A stretch of 64,000 nucleotides of DNA from JANSWP01 sp041941305 (GTDB lineage Bacteria > Bacteroidota > Bacteroidia > Chitinophagales > Saprospiraceae), in NCBI GenBank assembly GCA_041941305.1, contig JBGTQJ010000012.1, positions 124,001-188,000 of the forward strand. The letters run 5' to 3'. Made by a program: the position numbers and the translations under genes. Shown here in pieces: positions 45,010-54,520 of the stretch. Each line of letters starts with the position of its first letter. Position 1 is the stretch's first letter. The notes under the pieces were generated by a model that was given only the letters and a program-made list of their open reading frames with translations, ran no database searches and was not told where the DNA came from.

Positions 45010-46482
45010 CTATTCCCGTCTTCCTCTCTCACCATTTATCCACTGGTTCCAAACATTAAACATTCTCATTGGAAATTCAATCGAAGTGCGTTCAATCATT
45101 TCTGATACTTCTGTTCGATTGTATCGTTTAAAATTTATTTTTTCATCTGGAAGATTTGCATAACCAAGTGTAATTGCAGCCACAATTGCTGAATTTCTTT
45201 TAAGAGATTTTAAGTCTACTTTATCAAAAGTATCAGATTCTGCATGATAATTAGGACCATAATTATAAGGTTTGTGATTTCCTACCAAATTAGGAACTCC
45301 TTCCATCATAAAGTCAAAATTATCAGTACCAACGATTCCATTAGTGATGTTTAAAAATGGCCCCAGACCTGCTACCGGGGTTAACAATTCATCATTAAGT
45401 GCGACTAATTCATCCCGTCCATTGGTAAAAAACCCAATGATGGGTCCGCTTCCAATATCAATGGACATTGCCATGATATGCTTATCCAATTCCAATGAAT
45501 GTGTTTTGGTATAGCCCCATGAGCCAAAAAAACCTTGTTCTTCCCCATTCCACAAAGCAAACCTGATCGTTCGTTTGGGTTGTATGCCTAGTTTTTTCAT
45601 TTGCCTGGCAATATCGATCATAATCGCTACATTGCAGGCATTGTCATTGGCACCAGTACCCAAACCCCAGGAATCAAGGTGAGAACCAATTATTACAAAT
45701 TCATCAGGTTTTTCCTTTCCTTTAATTTCAGCTATCACATTGTGGCTTTCAAAAGCTCCTCCGGTGTTGGCATTGATGGTAACCGTGGTTTTTAAGTTTT
45801 TTCCATTTCTAAGACTCCTAAAACAACGATTGGCATCTTCACGACCCATTACCAAAATGACTTGATCATTCTCTACCCCTGCAGAAGCGATAAAACGATA
45901 CAAAAGTTTTCTTGGGCGTGAAGACATAAAAATGACTCCTGCAGCATCATGCTTTTTGGCAAGTTGTTCCGTATTAAAAGCATTTGTGTATTCCTGAAAT
46001 AAGCCATTTACATCCAGACAAATATCCGACTCGGCTAAAACAAATTTACCATTGACTTGATCTCCCAATTTTTCAAAATCCGCTTCTTGTCCGTACCCAA
46101 CATCAATTAATTCTGCTGTTAATCCATTTGAAGGAGTAGTGGCAGAATAGGATTTGGCTACGACCCTCGCATCAAAGTTTAAATCTCCGGAAATTTTAGC
46201 CTTAGTAACGTTTTCTATCCAAAGGGAAGGCATTTGGAATGCTTCTTTTTGAACATCCACCCTGGCTTCCTGAAATTTCTTCAGTCCCCAATCAACAGAT
46301 TGTTGATTTGCTTCCGTACCAGTCACTCGCCCACCGTATTGATCACATAATTCCTGAACGTCTTCTTCCAAAGGAGTATCTGCAAGAAGTGTTGAGATCA
46401 GCAAGGCAATGTCATAATCAGTTTGAGAGAAAAGAGGAAGGGCAAAAAGTAGCGAAAAAAGAAAAACGGGTAATCTATTCAT
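45010..46482 (-). CDS. secreted M28 family zinc peptidase, carboxypeptidase Q-like
   Basis: A 490-residue protein with a signal peptide (FLFSLLFALPLFSQ). A PA insert domain lies in the middle (about residues 130-240, LAKKHDAAGVIFMSSRP). It is followed by the co-catalytic zinc domain: GSHLDSWGLGTGANDNACNVAIM (His and bridging Asp), FALWNGEEQGFFGSWGY (catalytic Glu and ligand), a later Asp in MSIDIGSGP, and the last His in NYHAESDTFDKVD. It should remove N-terminal amino acids or cleave dipeptides outside the cytoplasm. A single minus-strand gene convergent with lptE. Confidence 0.92.
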   Translation of the reverse strand: MNRLPVFLFSLLFALPLFSQTDYDIALLISTLLADTPLEEDVQELCDQYGGRVTGTEANQQSVDWGLKKFQEARVDVQKEAFQMPSLWIENVTKAKISGDLNFDARVVAKSYSATTPSNGLTAELIDVGYGQEADFEKLGDQVNGKFVLAESDICLDVNGLFQEYTNAFNTEQLAKKHDAAGVIFMSSRPRKLLYRFIASAGVENDQVILVMGREDANRCFRSLRNGKNLKTTVTINANTGGAFESHNVIAEIKGKEKPDEFVIIGSHLDSWGLGTGANDNACNVAIMIDIARQMKKLGIQPKRTIRFALWNGEEQGFFGSWGYTKTHSLELDKHIMAMSIDIGSGPIIGFFTNGRDELVALNDELLTPVAGLGPFLNITNGIVGTDNFDFMMEGVPNLVGNHKPYNYGPNYHAESDTFDKVDLKSLKRNSAIVAAITLGYANLPDEKINFKRYNRTEVSEMIERTSIEFPMRMFNVWNQWINGERGRRE

Positions 46483-46574
46483 GTTTTTCGAATAAAAGTA
46501 AAAAGAGCTTTTTATTTCCTCAATTAATTAGACTTTAATCCCAAATAATATCTAATTAATGCAAATTGTTCACC

Positions 46575-47033
46575 TTATTTTTTTAATAGCACAATTTGCC
46601 CTAAGTGATAGATATCATGCTGGAGGATTCCCTGGAATAAAACGTAAAAGTTGTAACTCCTGGGAGATACTATTTTTTCTAAAACAGAATCTTCATTTTC
46701 TTTAAATAATTCTAAAAGTCTGTTTTGGCTTTTTTCCAAATTCTGTTTTAAGACCTCCCATCCTTCCTTATCCAAATTGTCAATTTTTACAAAATTTTCT
46801 TCAGGGCTAACATCATATGTTTCATCCCCTTCAAGTTTTTTTATTCCAAAAATTCGCCAGGCGGTCATATGGTGTACCAATTCAGCAATATTGTGACTAC
46901 CATTGAAAGATTTTAAAGCCATTTTTTCGTCTATATCTTCCAATACTTTTTTGATGGTTGGTCCATGCCAGGCTTGGATCCCATAAATGTATTTGAACTG
47001 GTTGTAGATTCTTTTTATGCTTAAAACTGACAT
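46575..47033 (-). CDS. DinB-like four-helix protein
   Basis: A 152-residue protein of the DinB/YfiT superfamily, which binds a metal through three histidines and includes thiol transferases. Histidines are in NIAELVHHMTAWR near residue 53 and in LQHDIYHLGQIVLLKK near the C-terminus, the usual positions. The reaction is not known. It is not part of an evident operon. Confidence 0.8.
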   Translation of the reverse strand: MSVLSIKRIYNQFKYIYGIQAWHGPTIKKVLEDIDEKMALKSFNGSHNIAELVHHMTAWRIFGIKKLEGDETYDVSPEENFVKIDNLDKEGWEVLKQNLEKSQNRLLELFKENEDSVLEKIVSPRSYNFYVLFQGILQHDIYHLGQIVLLKK

Positions 47034-47135
47034 AGCAACTTTGGTTAATTAACTCAATGCGAAGGAGGTTCACCACTCGCCTTAATTATTTATCAACAAT
47101 TGAAGTATATTCAAACAATTTCTTTCCCCAAATAT

Positions 47136-47143
47136 TAAATTTG
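47136..47143 (+). promoter_or_regulatory. putative -7 box upstream of tex
   Basis: TAAATTTG matches TAnnTTTG, 102 bp before the tex ATG. There is no TTG at the ideal distance. Confidence 0.4.
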
Positions 47144-47245
47144 CCCGGCAAAAAAGGGATAATTAATCCACTATTTTTATTCATTAAATGGTTGAATTTT
47201 ATTCATATCCCTTCTGGCAAAAGCTAAACTATATTTACTTATTCT

Positions 47246-49372
47246 ATGACACAAACCTACATTTCTCTGATTTCAAGCGCATTAAACATTAAGCCTCATC
47301 AAATCAAAAACACAGTTGCCCTTCTGGAAGAGGGTGCTACCATACCTTTTATTTCAAGATATCGAAAAGAGGCAACTGGATCTTTAGATGAGGTACAAGT
47401 AACTGAAATCCAACAAGAACTCAAACGTTTGAAAGAAATTGACAAGCGAAGGGAAACCATTCTAAATACTATTGAAGAACAGGGAAAGTTGACGGAGGAT
47501 CTGCGCAAAAGAATTGAATCATGTTGGAATTTAACTGAATTGGAAGATATTTATTTACCCTATAAGCCAAAAAGAAAAACAAGAGCCACCAAGGCCAGAG
47601 AACAAGGATTGGAACCGCTTGCCCAAGTCCTTTTCATGCAAAAGAACAATGATGTTGAAGGCTTGGCAGGACAATTCCTGACCAATGATGTTCCAGATAT
47701 AGAGGGGGCGCTTCAAGGAGCCAGAGATATAATAGCAGAATGGATCAATGAAGATGAAAAAGCAAGAAATAAGGTCAGGCAATCTTTTAAACGCAATGCT
47801 TCAGTGACTTCAAAAGTTGCTCGAAATAAAGAAGAAGAAGGGGTTAAATTCAGAGATTATTTCGAATTTTCGGAGTCTTTAAGGAATTGTCCATCTCATC
47901 GATTTTTGGCAATAATGAGGGGAGAAGCAGAAGGGTTCTTGAGAGTAAGCCTTGCTCCAGACGAAGAGCAGACCCTTGATCAACTTGATAGAATTTATTT
48001 AAAAGGTTATGGAGAAGCGAGTGATCAAGTCGCTGAAGCCATCAAGGATTCCTATAAAAGATTGTTGTCTTCTTCTATTGAAACGGAATTCAGGAATGCT
48101 GCCAAAGAAAAAGCAGATTCCGAAGCAATTGAGGTTTTTGCAAAAAATTTGAGACAATTGTTATTGGCAGCACCTCTTGGACAAAAACGAATATTGGGAA
48201 TTGATCCAGGGTATCGAACTGGATGCAAGGTTGTTGTAGTAGACGAAAGTGGAAACTTAAAATACAATACCACTATCTATCCACATCCTCCACAATCTGA
48301 TGAGTTTATCGCCACCCGAACAATACAGGATCTTGCAGATAAATACAAAATTGATGCAATTAGTATTGGAAATGGAACTGCCGGGAGGGAAACTCTTTCC
48401 TTATGTCAAAAAATCAATTTTCCGCGACCGGTAGAAATATTTATGGTCAATGAAAGTGGAGCCTCCATTTATTCAGCTTCCGCAATTGCAAGAGAAGAAT
48501 TCCCAAATCAGGACGTAACAGTTCGAGGGGCTGTTTCCATAGCCAGAAGGCTAATGGACCCACTGGCAGAGTTGGTCAAAATAGACGCAAAGAGTATTGG
48601 AGTTGGTCAATATCAGCACGATGTGAATCAAACCAAACTTAAAGAAAGTTTGGATCGAGTTGTAGAATCTGCAGTTAATTCTGTGGGCATTAATTTGAAT
48701 ACCGCCAGCAAACATTTGTTAACTTATGTTTCAGGATTAGGTCCTACCCTTGCTCAAAATATTGTAAATTATCGTTCTGAACAAGGTACTTTCTCATCAC
48801 GCAAAGAGCTAAAGAAAGTTCCTCGAATGGGAGAAAAAGCATTTGAACAATGTGCTGGATTTTTAAGAATTCGAGATGGGAAAAATCCATTAGACAACAC
48901 TGCCGTTCATCCCGAAAGTTATGTTGTTGTAGAAAGGATGGCAAAAAATCTGGGGGTGAGAATTCCGGAACTACTTGAAAATAAAGAGCTTAGAAAGCAA
49001 ATTGACCTTCAAAGTTATGTTTCAGATAATGTCGGACTTCCAACGCTAAGAGACATTATGAATGAACTAGACAAACCTGGACTTGATCCCCGTGGAGAAG
49101 CAAAAGCTTTTGAATTTGACCGAAATATTAAGTCAATAGAGGATTTAAAAATAGGAATGGTGGTCCCGGGGATAGTTACCAACGTCACCAATTTTGGGGC
49201 ATTTGTTGATATTGGTGTCAAACAAGATGGATTGGTACATATTTCTCAGTTAGCTAATCGATTTGTAAAAAACCCAGCAGATATAGTTTCAGTTTCACAA
49301 GAAGTGGAAGTTAAAATAGTAGACGTAGATCTGGCCAGGAAAAGGGTTCAATTATCTATGAAGGATGTTTAA
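47246..49372 (+). CDS. tex: Tex family RNA-binding transcription accessory protein
   Basis: A 708-residue nucleic-acid-binding protein. In order it has the N-terminal Tex helical domain (VALLEEGATIPFISRYRKEATGSLDEVQV), a YqgF/RuvC-like domain (ILGIDPGYRTGCKVVVVDESG), helix-hairpin-helix motifs (YVSGLGPTLAQNIVNYR, KKVPRMGEKAFEQCAGFLRI) and a C-terminal S1 domain (GMVVPGIVTNVTNFGAFVDIGVKQDGLVHISQL). Tex proteins affect transcription and RNA turnover. The stop codon overlaps the end of the convergent nth gene by four bases. Confidence 0.95.
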   Translation: MTQTYISLISSALNIKPHQIKNTVALLEEGATIPFISRYRKEATGSLDEVQVTEIQQELKRLKEIDKRRETILNTIEEQGKLTEDLRKRIESCWNLTELEDIYLPYKPKRKTRATKAREQGLEPLAQVLFMQKNNDVEGLAGQFLTNDVPDIEGALQGARDIIAEWINEDEKARNKVRQSFKRNASVTSKVARNKEEEGVKFRDYFEFSESLRNCPSHRFLAIMRGEAEGFLRVSLAPDEEQTLDQLDRIYLKGYGEASDQVAEAIKDSYKRLLSSSIETEFRNAAKEKADSEAIEVFAKNLRQLLLAAPLGQKRILGIDPGYRTGCKVVVVDESGNLKYNTTIYPHPPQSDEFIATRTIQDLADKYKIDAISIGNGTAGRETLSLCQKINFPRPVEIFMVNESGASIYSASAIAREEFPNQDVTVRGAVSIARRLMDPLAELVKIDAKSIGVGQYQHDVNQTKLKESLDRVVESAVNSVGINLNTASKHLLTYVSGLGPTLAQNIVNYRSEQGTFSSRKELKKVPRMGEKAFEQCAGFLRIRDGKNPLDNTAVHPESYVVVERMAKNLGVRIPELLENKELRKQIDLQSYVSDNVGLPTLRDIMNELDKPGLDPRGEAKAFEFDRNIKSIEDLKIGMVVPGIVTNVTNFGAFVDIGVKQDGLVHISQLANRFVKNPADIVSVSQEVEVKIVDVDLARKRVQLSMKDV

Positions 49373-50001
49373 TCCTCTTTCTCTACACCATATTTAGAAC
49401 AAATAAGACAAGAATCAGCATTATGTCCTCTGGCTGGACAATACTCCCTTCCAAAGAAGATAATTTGCAAATGAAGCTTATTCCAGGAATCTTTTGGGAA
49501 AAGGGCTTTTAAGTCTTTTTCTGTCTGTACCACATTTTTTCCATTGCTCAATCCCCATCTTTTTGCTAATCGGTGAATATGAGTATCCACTGGAAATGCA
49601 GGAAAACCAAAAGCTTGAGACATAACCACAGAAGCAGTTTTATGTCCTACTCCTGGCAATGCTTCCAAATCTTCAAAAGTTTGAGGCACCTTTCCACTGT
49701 GCTTATCAATAAGAATACTTGATAGTTTTGAAATTGCCTTTGATTTTCTGGGTGCCAATCCGCAGGGGCGAATAATATTTTCAATGTCTTCAACGGGTAC
49801 TTCAGACATATCATAAGGATTATCCGCCAATGCAAATAAGTGAGGTGTCACCTGGTTCACTCGAACATCTGTACATTGTGCTGATAATAAAACGGCGACA
49901 AGTAAAGTAAAAGGATCCTGGTGATCTAAAGGAATAGGCGTTTTGGGATAGAGCTCCTCTAATTTTTCTGCTATCTTTTTTGCCTTCTGCTTTTTCGTCA
50001 T
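49369..50001 (-). CDS. nth: endonuclease III with an incomplete iron-sulfur motif
   Basis: A 210-residue HhH-GPD DNA glycosylase/lyase for oxidised pyrimidines in base excision repair. LEALPGVGHKTASVVMSQAFG is the helix-hairpin-helix with the catalytic Lys, and FPVDTHIHRLAKRWGL contains the catalytic Asp. The C-terminus reads EYCPARGHNADSCLICSKYG, so the usual four-cysteine cluster loop (C-x6-C-x2-C-x5-C) is replaced by C-x9-C-x2-C with no fourth cysteine. It follows gmhA: an upstream GTG (50010) overlaps the gmhA stop as GTGA, and the ATG at 50001 is the alternative chosen here. Confidence 0.93.
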   Translation of the reverse strand: MTKKQKAKKIAEKLEELYPKTPIPLDHQDPFTLLVAVLLSAQCTDVRVNQVTPHLFALADNPYDMSEVPVEDIENIIRPCGLAPRKSKAISKLSSILIDKHSGKVPQTFEDLEALPGVGHKTASVVMSQAFGFPAFPVDTHIHRLAKRWGLSNGKNVVQTEKDLKALFPKDSWNKLHLQIIFFGREYCPARGHNADSCLICSKYGVEKED

Positions 50002-50006
50002 TTTTT

Positions 50007-50591
50007 TCACTTAGAATTTTCGCCAAAAATAGCAGCTTCTACCAATTCACATATGATATGACCTATCATAATATGTGCTTCCTGAATTCGTGGCGTATTA
50101 CCAGAAGGAATTTTCATTAAGATATCGCATAAATCATTCATTCTTCCTCCGGATTCTCCTGTCATACCAATTGTGGTTAATTCTAACTTTTTAGCAGTTC
50201 TCAAGGCATTTTCAATGTTTTCAGAATTTCCTGATGTGGATAAGGCAAGTAGAATATCTCCTTTCCTTCCTTTTGCTTCTACAGCTCTGGAAAATATTGC
50301 TTGATATCCATAATCATTTGCTACCGCAGTCACAAAAGATGCATTGGTGTGGAGGGCTTCTGCAAAAAGAGGTGCTCGATCTAAATAAAACCTTCCCGAT
50401 AGCTCTGCCGCTAAATGTTGGGCATCTGATGCACTTCCACCGTTTCCACAAAAGAGTATTTTCCCACCTTGCTTCAAAACTTGAGTGATGCGGTTTGAAG
50501 ATTTTTCAATTGATCTTAATAAATGATCATCATTCAGAATACTGTTTTTGACATCAATACTTTTTGAAATTATTCGTTTGATTTGGATCAT
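50007..50591 (-). CDS. gmhA: SIS-domain phosphosugar isomerase, GmhA-like
   Basis: A 194-residue cytoplasmic SIS-fold protein resembling sedoheptulose-7-phosphate isomerase, the first step to ADP-heptose for lipopolysaccharide cores. Key segments are KILFCGNGGSASDAQHLAAELSGRF, LHTNASFVTAVANDYGYQAIFSRAVEA, DILLALSTSGNSENIENAL, GMTGESGGRMNDLCDI and RIQEAHIMIGHIICELVE, all standard for the family. The ATG at 50591 is preferred over the TTG codon just before it. It overlaps nth end to start, so the two are cotranscribed. No other heptose gene is in the window. Confidence 0.9.
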   Translation of the reverse strand: MIQIKRIISKSIDVKNSILNDDHLLRSIEKSSNRITQVLKQGGKILFCGNGGSASDAQHLAAELSGRFYLDRAPLFAEALHTNASFVTAVANDYGYQAIFSRAVEAKGRKGDILLALSTSGNSENIENALRTAKKLELTTIGMTGESGGRMNDLCDILMKIPSGNTPRIQEAHIMIGHIICELVEAAIFGENSK

Positions 50592-51068
50592 CAAAAAAAG
50601 AAGTTAATAAATAGAACCAATGAGAAATAACTAAGAAATTGTTTGAGTTTAGTTTTTTCTTAAAATGATGGAAAGTTAAAAATTCAAACAGCTTCTAAAA
50701 AAGAGAAAGAATAACAATATAGACCACTCTTGCAGGCGTGTAATTTTCTCTTTTATGAGCGATTTAAAGGTAGAAAATAATTTGAACTTGTATTTATTTA
50801 CTTTTGTGGCATCCACACAAATGCACTCGTTCAAAACTAAGAACTAATTTAAACTTATTGTGATAATTTGAATACAAAGCTTGACTCCTAATACTACAGC
50901 TATTTTTCGTTTTGTACTTTTTCCCAAAGGGATCCAAGTACGAAACGAAAAATGGGCTTTGTCTTGAGAATCCATTATTTGCCTTCAATTTCATCCCTAA
51001 TGTCTAAAAGAGTTCTTATTAGGTTCCAATATATAAATCCTAAGAATAGAAAAAACAACCAATAAAAA
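50592..51068. other. divergent intergenic region with two large hairpins
   Basis: The gmhA-aroC gap has no supported gene. It holds a long palindrome: the 18 bases at 50902-50919 (ATTTTTCGTTTTGTACTT) pair at 17 of 18 positions with 50936-50953, with a 16-nt loop containing CCC/GGG. A second fold pairs TTTGAAC (50781-50787) with GTTCAAA (50829-50835) and encloses TTTGTG/CACAAA-like arms. Neither is followed by a T run, so neither looks like a simple terminator. They may be repeat elements or regulatory sites. Confidence 0.5.
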
Positions 51069-52154
51069 ATGCCAGGAAACTCATTTGGAAAAGTATTCAA
51101 AATCACCACTTTCGGCGAATCTCATGGAAAAGCAATTGGAGTCATCCTGGATGGTTGTCCGGCAGGATTGGAAATAAATGTGCCTTTTATTCAGGCAGAA
51201 TTGGACAGACGGCGTCCGGGACAATCCAATATTGTGACTCAAAGAAAAGAGAGCGATACCGTTCAAATTCTCTCTGGCATTTTTGAAGGTAAAAGCACTG
51301 GTACCCCTATTTCAATGGTGATTTTAAACGCAGATGCCCGGTCAAAAGATTACAGTCATATTGCAGATAAGTTTCGACCTTCTCATGCAGATTTTACCTA
51401 CCAAATAAAATATGGACATCGTGATTATCGAGGTGGAGGACGGTCTTCCGCCAGAGAAACAGCCGCCAGGGTTGCTGCTGGTGCGATTGCAAAAATTCTT
51501 TTGGAAGAAGCAGGAGTCACTATAAACGCCTTTGTTAGTCAGGTTGGTGAAGTAGCTGTTAACAAGGATTACCATGATTTAGATTTTGCAAAAATAGAGG
51601 AAACTCCCATCCGTTGTCCTGACCTGACGGTTGCGGAAACTATGATTAAGCTGATAAAAGAGGTGAGAAAAGCTGGAGACACGATTGGTGGAAAGGTAAG
51701 ATGTATTATTAAGGGTTGTCCCCCTGGGCTTGGTGAGCCTGCTTTTGATAAATTACATGCAGACCTGGGAAAAGCAATGTTAAGTATCAATGCTTGTAAA
51801 GGATTTGAATATGGGTCGGGGTTTGATGGAATAAAAATGAGGGGTTCTGAGCACAATGACCTTTTCTACAATGAAGGAGGCGTAATTAGGACAAAAACCA
51901 ACCACTCTGGAGGGGTACAGGGAGGTATATCAAATGGAATGGACATTTACTTTAGTTGTGCATTCAAACCAGTTGCAACCATCGTTTCAGCTCAGTATTC
52001 GGTAAATGAAAAAGGTGAAAAAGTCGAAATTACTGGAAAAGGAAGACATGATCCATGCGTAGTTCCAAGAGCTGTTCCAATTGTTGAAGCAATGGCTGCT
52101 TTGGTTGTTGCAGATCACCTGCTTCGAGCCAAAACTTCAAAAATAGAGGATTAA
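51069..52154 (+). CDS. aroC: chorismate synthase
   Basis: A 361-residue enzyme converting 5-enolpyruvylshikimate-3-phosphate to chorismate with reduced FMN, the last shared step to aromatic amino acids. Signatures are GNSFGKVFKITTFGESHGKAIGVILDGCPAGLEI, RRPGQSNIVTQRKESD, the YGHRDYRGGGRSSARETAARVAAGAIAK block and a C-terminal GRHDPCVVPRAVPIVEAMAALVVAD. It is full length with an ATG start and appears monocistronic, as no other aro gene is adjacent. Confidence 0.97.
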   Translation: MPGNSFGKVFKITTFGESHGKAIGVILDGCPAGLEINVPFIQAELDRRRPGQSNIVTQRKESDTVQILSGIFEGKSTGTPISMVILNADARSKDYSHIADKFRPSHADFTYQIKYGHRDYRGGGRSSARETAARVAAGAIAKILLEEAGVTINAFVSQVGEVAVNKDYHDLDFAKIEETPIRCPDLTVAETMIKLIKEVRKAGDTIGGKVRCIIKGCPPGLGEPAFDKLHADLGKAMLSINACKGFEYGSGFDGIKMRGSEHNDLFYNEGGVIRTKTNHSGGVQGGISNGMDIYFSCAFKPVATIVSAQYSVNEKGEKVEITGKGRHDPCVVPRAVPIVEAMAALVVADHLLRAKTSKIED

Positions 52155-52448
52155 ATCAAAATTTTTCTCAGCGTGTTTTTAATTGGAATACATTAATTAT
52201 TTCGGGAATCCCAGCAACGCTACATAGCCGTGCAACATGAACATTTGAAAGGGGATAGCACAGGAGAGTCGAGCTACGGTCTGTTATGGTTTCATTTATT
52301 GATTCCATTTATCTACAATCTAATATAGACACTGCTTTTAGAATTTCATTTCCATTCGATTTTTCCGAAATTTGCAGCAAAATTGAACTAAAAACGATTT
52401 GAAGAATTTATTGATGAATAATTTCATCACAATTAATTATAGATTTAA
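52155..52448. other. intergenic region with no identified feature
   Basis: About 290 bp between aroC and mnmA. The first half is less AT-rich (CGGGAATCCCAGCAACGC onwards) than usual for this genome but gives no open frame, tRNA or repeat that I recognise. GAAATTTG (near 52367) is one base from the -7 consensus and could serve mnmA. Confidence 0.4.
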
Positions 52449-53555
52449 ATGAGTAAGCACGGAAAAGTTTTAGTAGCCATGAGTGGCGGAATAGATAGCA
52501 CTGTAACAGCCATGATGTTGCATGAACAAGGTTATGAAGTTATCGGTATCACCATGAAAACCTGGGATTATGCCAACTCCGGGGGCAATAAAAAAGAAAC
52601 TGGCTGTTGTAGTTTGGATTCCATAAATGATGCAAGAATGGTTGCAGTTGACCAGGGTTTTCATCATTTTATCTTTGACATTCGATCAGAATTCGGGGAC
52701 TACGTAATCGATAATTTTGTTGAAGAATACATAGCTGGGCGAACCCCGAATCCATGTATCTTGTGCAATACACATATAAAATGGAGTGCATTGCTAAAAA
52801 GAGCAGACCTGCTGGATTGTGAATTCATCGCTACCGGTCATTATGCAAAAATGAATGAGTCTGGCGGAAGAAAATATGTCTCGGTGGCAAAAGATCTGAA
52901 TAAGGATCAATCCTATGTTTTGTGGGGATTGAGCCAGGAATGTCTTGAAAGAACCAAATTCCCTTTAGGAGAATACACCAAACCCGAAGTTCGCCAAATG
53001 GCATTTGACTGGGGATATACTGATTTGTCCAAAAAAGGTGAGAGCTATGAAATCTGTTTTGTCCCTGATAATGATTATCGAGGATTCCTTAAGAGAAGAA
53101 TTGAGGGTTTGGAAGAAAAAGTAGCTGGAGGTGATTTTCTCAATACCAATGGAGAGTTTTTGGGCAAACACGACGGTTATCCATTTTATACTATAGGACA
53201 AAGAAGAGGTTTAGGTATTGCTTTTGGAGAACCTATGTATGTCACAGAAATTCGCCCGGAAACAAATACCGTGGTTCTTGGAAGAGAGGAAGAATTAATA
53301 CGAAATGGAATGCTGGTTGCCCAGGTAAATGCTATGAAATATGATGAATTGTCAACTGGTATGGAAGTATTAACCAAAATCAGGTACAAAGACCGAGGGG
53401 CAATGAGTCAATTAACCAACCTCGGCGATAAAATAAATGTATCCTTTTATGCCAATGTGAAAGGCGTCGCACCAGGTCAATCTGCCGTCTTTTACGAGGG
53501 TGATGATGTTGTGGGTGGAGGAATTATTTATAGCAGTTTGGCCAATTCGAATTAA
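52449..53555 (+). CDS. mnmA: tRNA-specific 2-thiouridylase
   Basis: A 368-residue enzyme that thiolates U34 of tRNAs for Lys, Glu and Gln. The PP-loop ATPase motif is VAMSGGIDSTVTAMML. The catalytic cysteines lie in GRTPNPCILCNTHIKW and in GESYEICFVPDNDYRGFL. The central tRNA-binding segment ends in YPFYTIGQRRGLGIAFGEPMYV, and a C-terminal beta-barrel follows. The start at 52449 gives the normal N-terminus. A single gene. Confidence 0.96.
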   Translation: MSKHGKVLVAMSGGIDSTVTAMMLHEQGYEVIGITMKTWDYANSGGNKKETGCCSLDSINDARMVAVDQGFHHFIFDIRSEFGDYVIDNFVEEYIAGRTPNPCILCNTHIKWSALLKRADLLDCEFIATGHYAKMNESGGRKYVSVAKDLNKDQSYVLWGLSQECLERTKFPLGEYTKPEVRQMAFDWGYTDLSKKGESYEICFVPDNDYRGFLKRRIEGLEEKVAGGDFLNTNGEFLGKHDGYPFYTIGQRRGLGIAFGEPMYVTEIRPETNTVVLGREEELIRNGMLVAQVNAMKYDELSTGMEVLTKIRYKDRGAMSQLTNLGDKINVSFYANVKGVAPGQSAVFYEGDDVVGGGIIYSSLANSN

Positions 53556-53731
53556 ACTCAACAAAGTGAGAGGTATGTTTATCTTTTACTTTTCATCAAA
53601 GTATGGTCAAATTTGTACAATGGTTGTTCAAAATTGTTTAAAAACGTTTTGATTACTGGTATTATTACAAGATGTATTTTGAACAATTTTCAACTATTTG
53701 AACAAAATTGAACCATTTTTCCATCCGCTCT

Positions 53732-54502
53732 ATGCTTAGAAACATCTCCATATTTACACTAATAATTTTCATTGTTATAACGGCTTGCAAAAAAGTTTCC
53801 GATCCTTTCCAGGTTGAAAAAGAGTTAGACTATTATCCCCTGGAAGTGGGCAACTATATTGTTTATGAAGTAGATTCAATTATTTATAACCCAACTGGGA
53901 TAAAGGTTGTAGATACTACTAAAACATTTTTTAGGGAAGAAATTGTTGATACACTGCAAGATAACGAGGGAAATACACTTTTCAAGATTGAAAAATTTGA
54001 AAAAAAAGACTGGAATAGTGAATGGGCAGTCAGCAAAGTGCTTAGTGCCTCTGTTATTGACAATCAGGCATTTAGAACTGAGGACAATTTAAAATTTATG
54101 CCGCTGGTTTTTCCGCTTCGGGAAAACAAATCCTGGAATGGGAATGTGTTTTTTGACCCGCTTCAAACAGTAGTGATAGCAGGCGAAACTTTGGAGATGT
54201 TTAAAGATTGGTCTTCACACCGAATGCGGGATATTGGGGAACCCGAAAGCATTGGAAATTTGAATTTTGATGAGGTTTTGACGGTTAATGCATCCAATAG
54301 TACTTCTAATAAAATTGAGTTTCGTAGTTGGCAGGAAAAATATGCAAAAGGTATTGGATTGGTTTACAAGGAGGTTTGGGTGCTTGATACGCAGTGTGAA
54401 GGCTGCTGTAATGGAGACTTTATCACCTGTGATCTTTTGCCCTGGGAAGAAAAAGCTGAAAAAGGATTTATTCTTAGACAGTGGATTTTGGAACACAATT
54501 AG
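53732..54502 (+). CDS. lipoprotein of unknown function
   Basis: A 256-residue lipoprotein: after LRNISIFTLIIFIVITAC the lipobox cysteine is near residue 18. The mature part (YYPLEVGNYIVYEVDSIIYNP) is a beta-rich domain of a type common in Bacteroidota lipoproteins, and near the C-terminus there is a cysteine cluster (DTQCEGCCNGDFITCDLLPW). I know no function. A TTG at 53708 opens the frame but the ATG at 53732 is preferred. The upstream gap has three related GAACAA/TTGTTC-containing stretches (53621-53710) that could be operator half sites. It is followed 18 bp later by the methyltransferase-like gene. Confidence 0.75.
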   Translation: MLRNISIFTLIIFIVITACKKVSDPFQVEKELDYYPLEVGNYIVYEVDSIIYNPTGIKVVDTTKTFFREEIVDTLQDNEGNTLFKIEKFEKKDWNSEWAVSKVLSASVIDNQAFRTEDNLKFMPLVFPLRENKSWNGNVFFDPLQTVVIAGETLEMFKDWSSHRMRDIGEPESIGNLNFDEVLTVNASNSTSNKIEFRSWQEKYAKGIGLVYKEVWVLDTQCEGCCNGDFITCDLLPWEEKAEKGFILRQWILEHN

Positions 54503-54520
54503 GAATATTTAAATATCCAC

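Noticed and set aside
50794..50994. A 66-codon minus-strand frame upstream of aroC
   Set aside because: It runs through the large palindrome and has no recognisable protein features, so it is more likely a by-product of the repeat sequence.
53621..53731. Operator made of three GAACAA/TTGTTC-like stretches before the lipoprotein gene
   Set aside because: Similar short AT-rich motifs are expected by chance here. Spacing and sequence are not regular enough to call a site.
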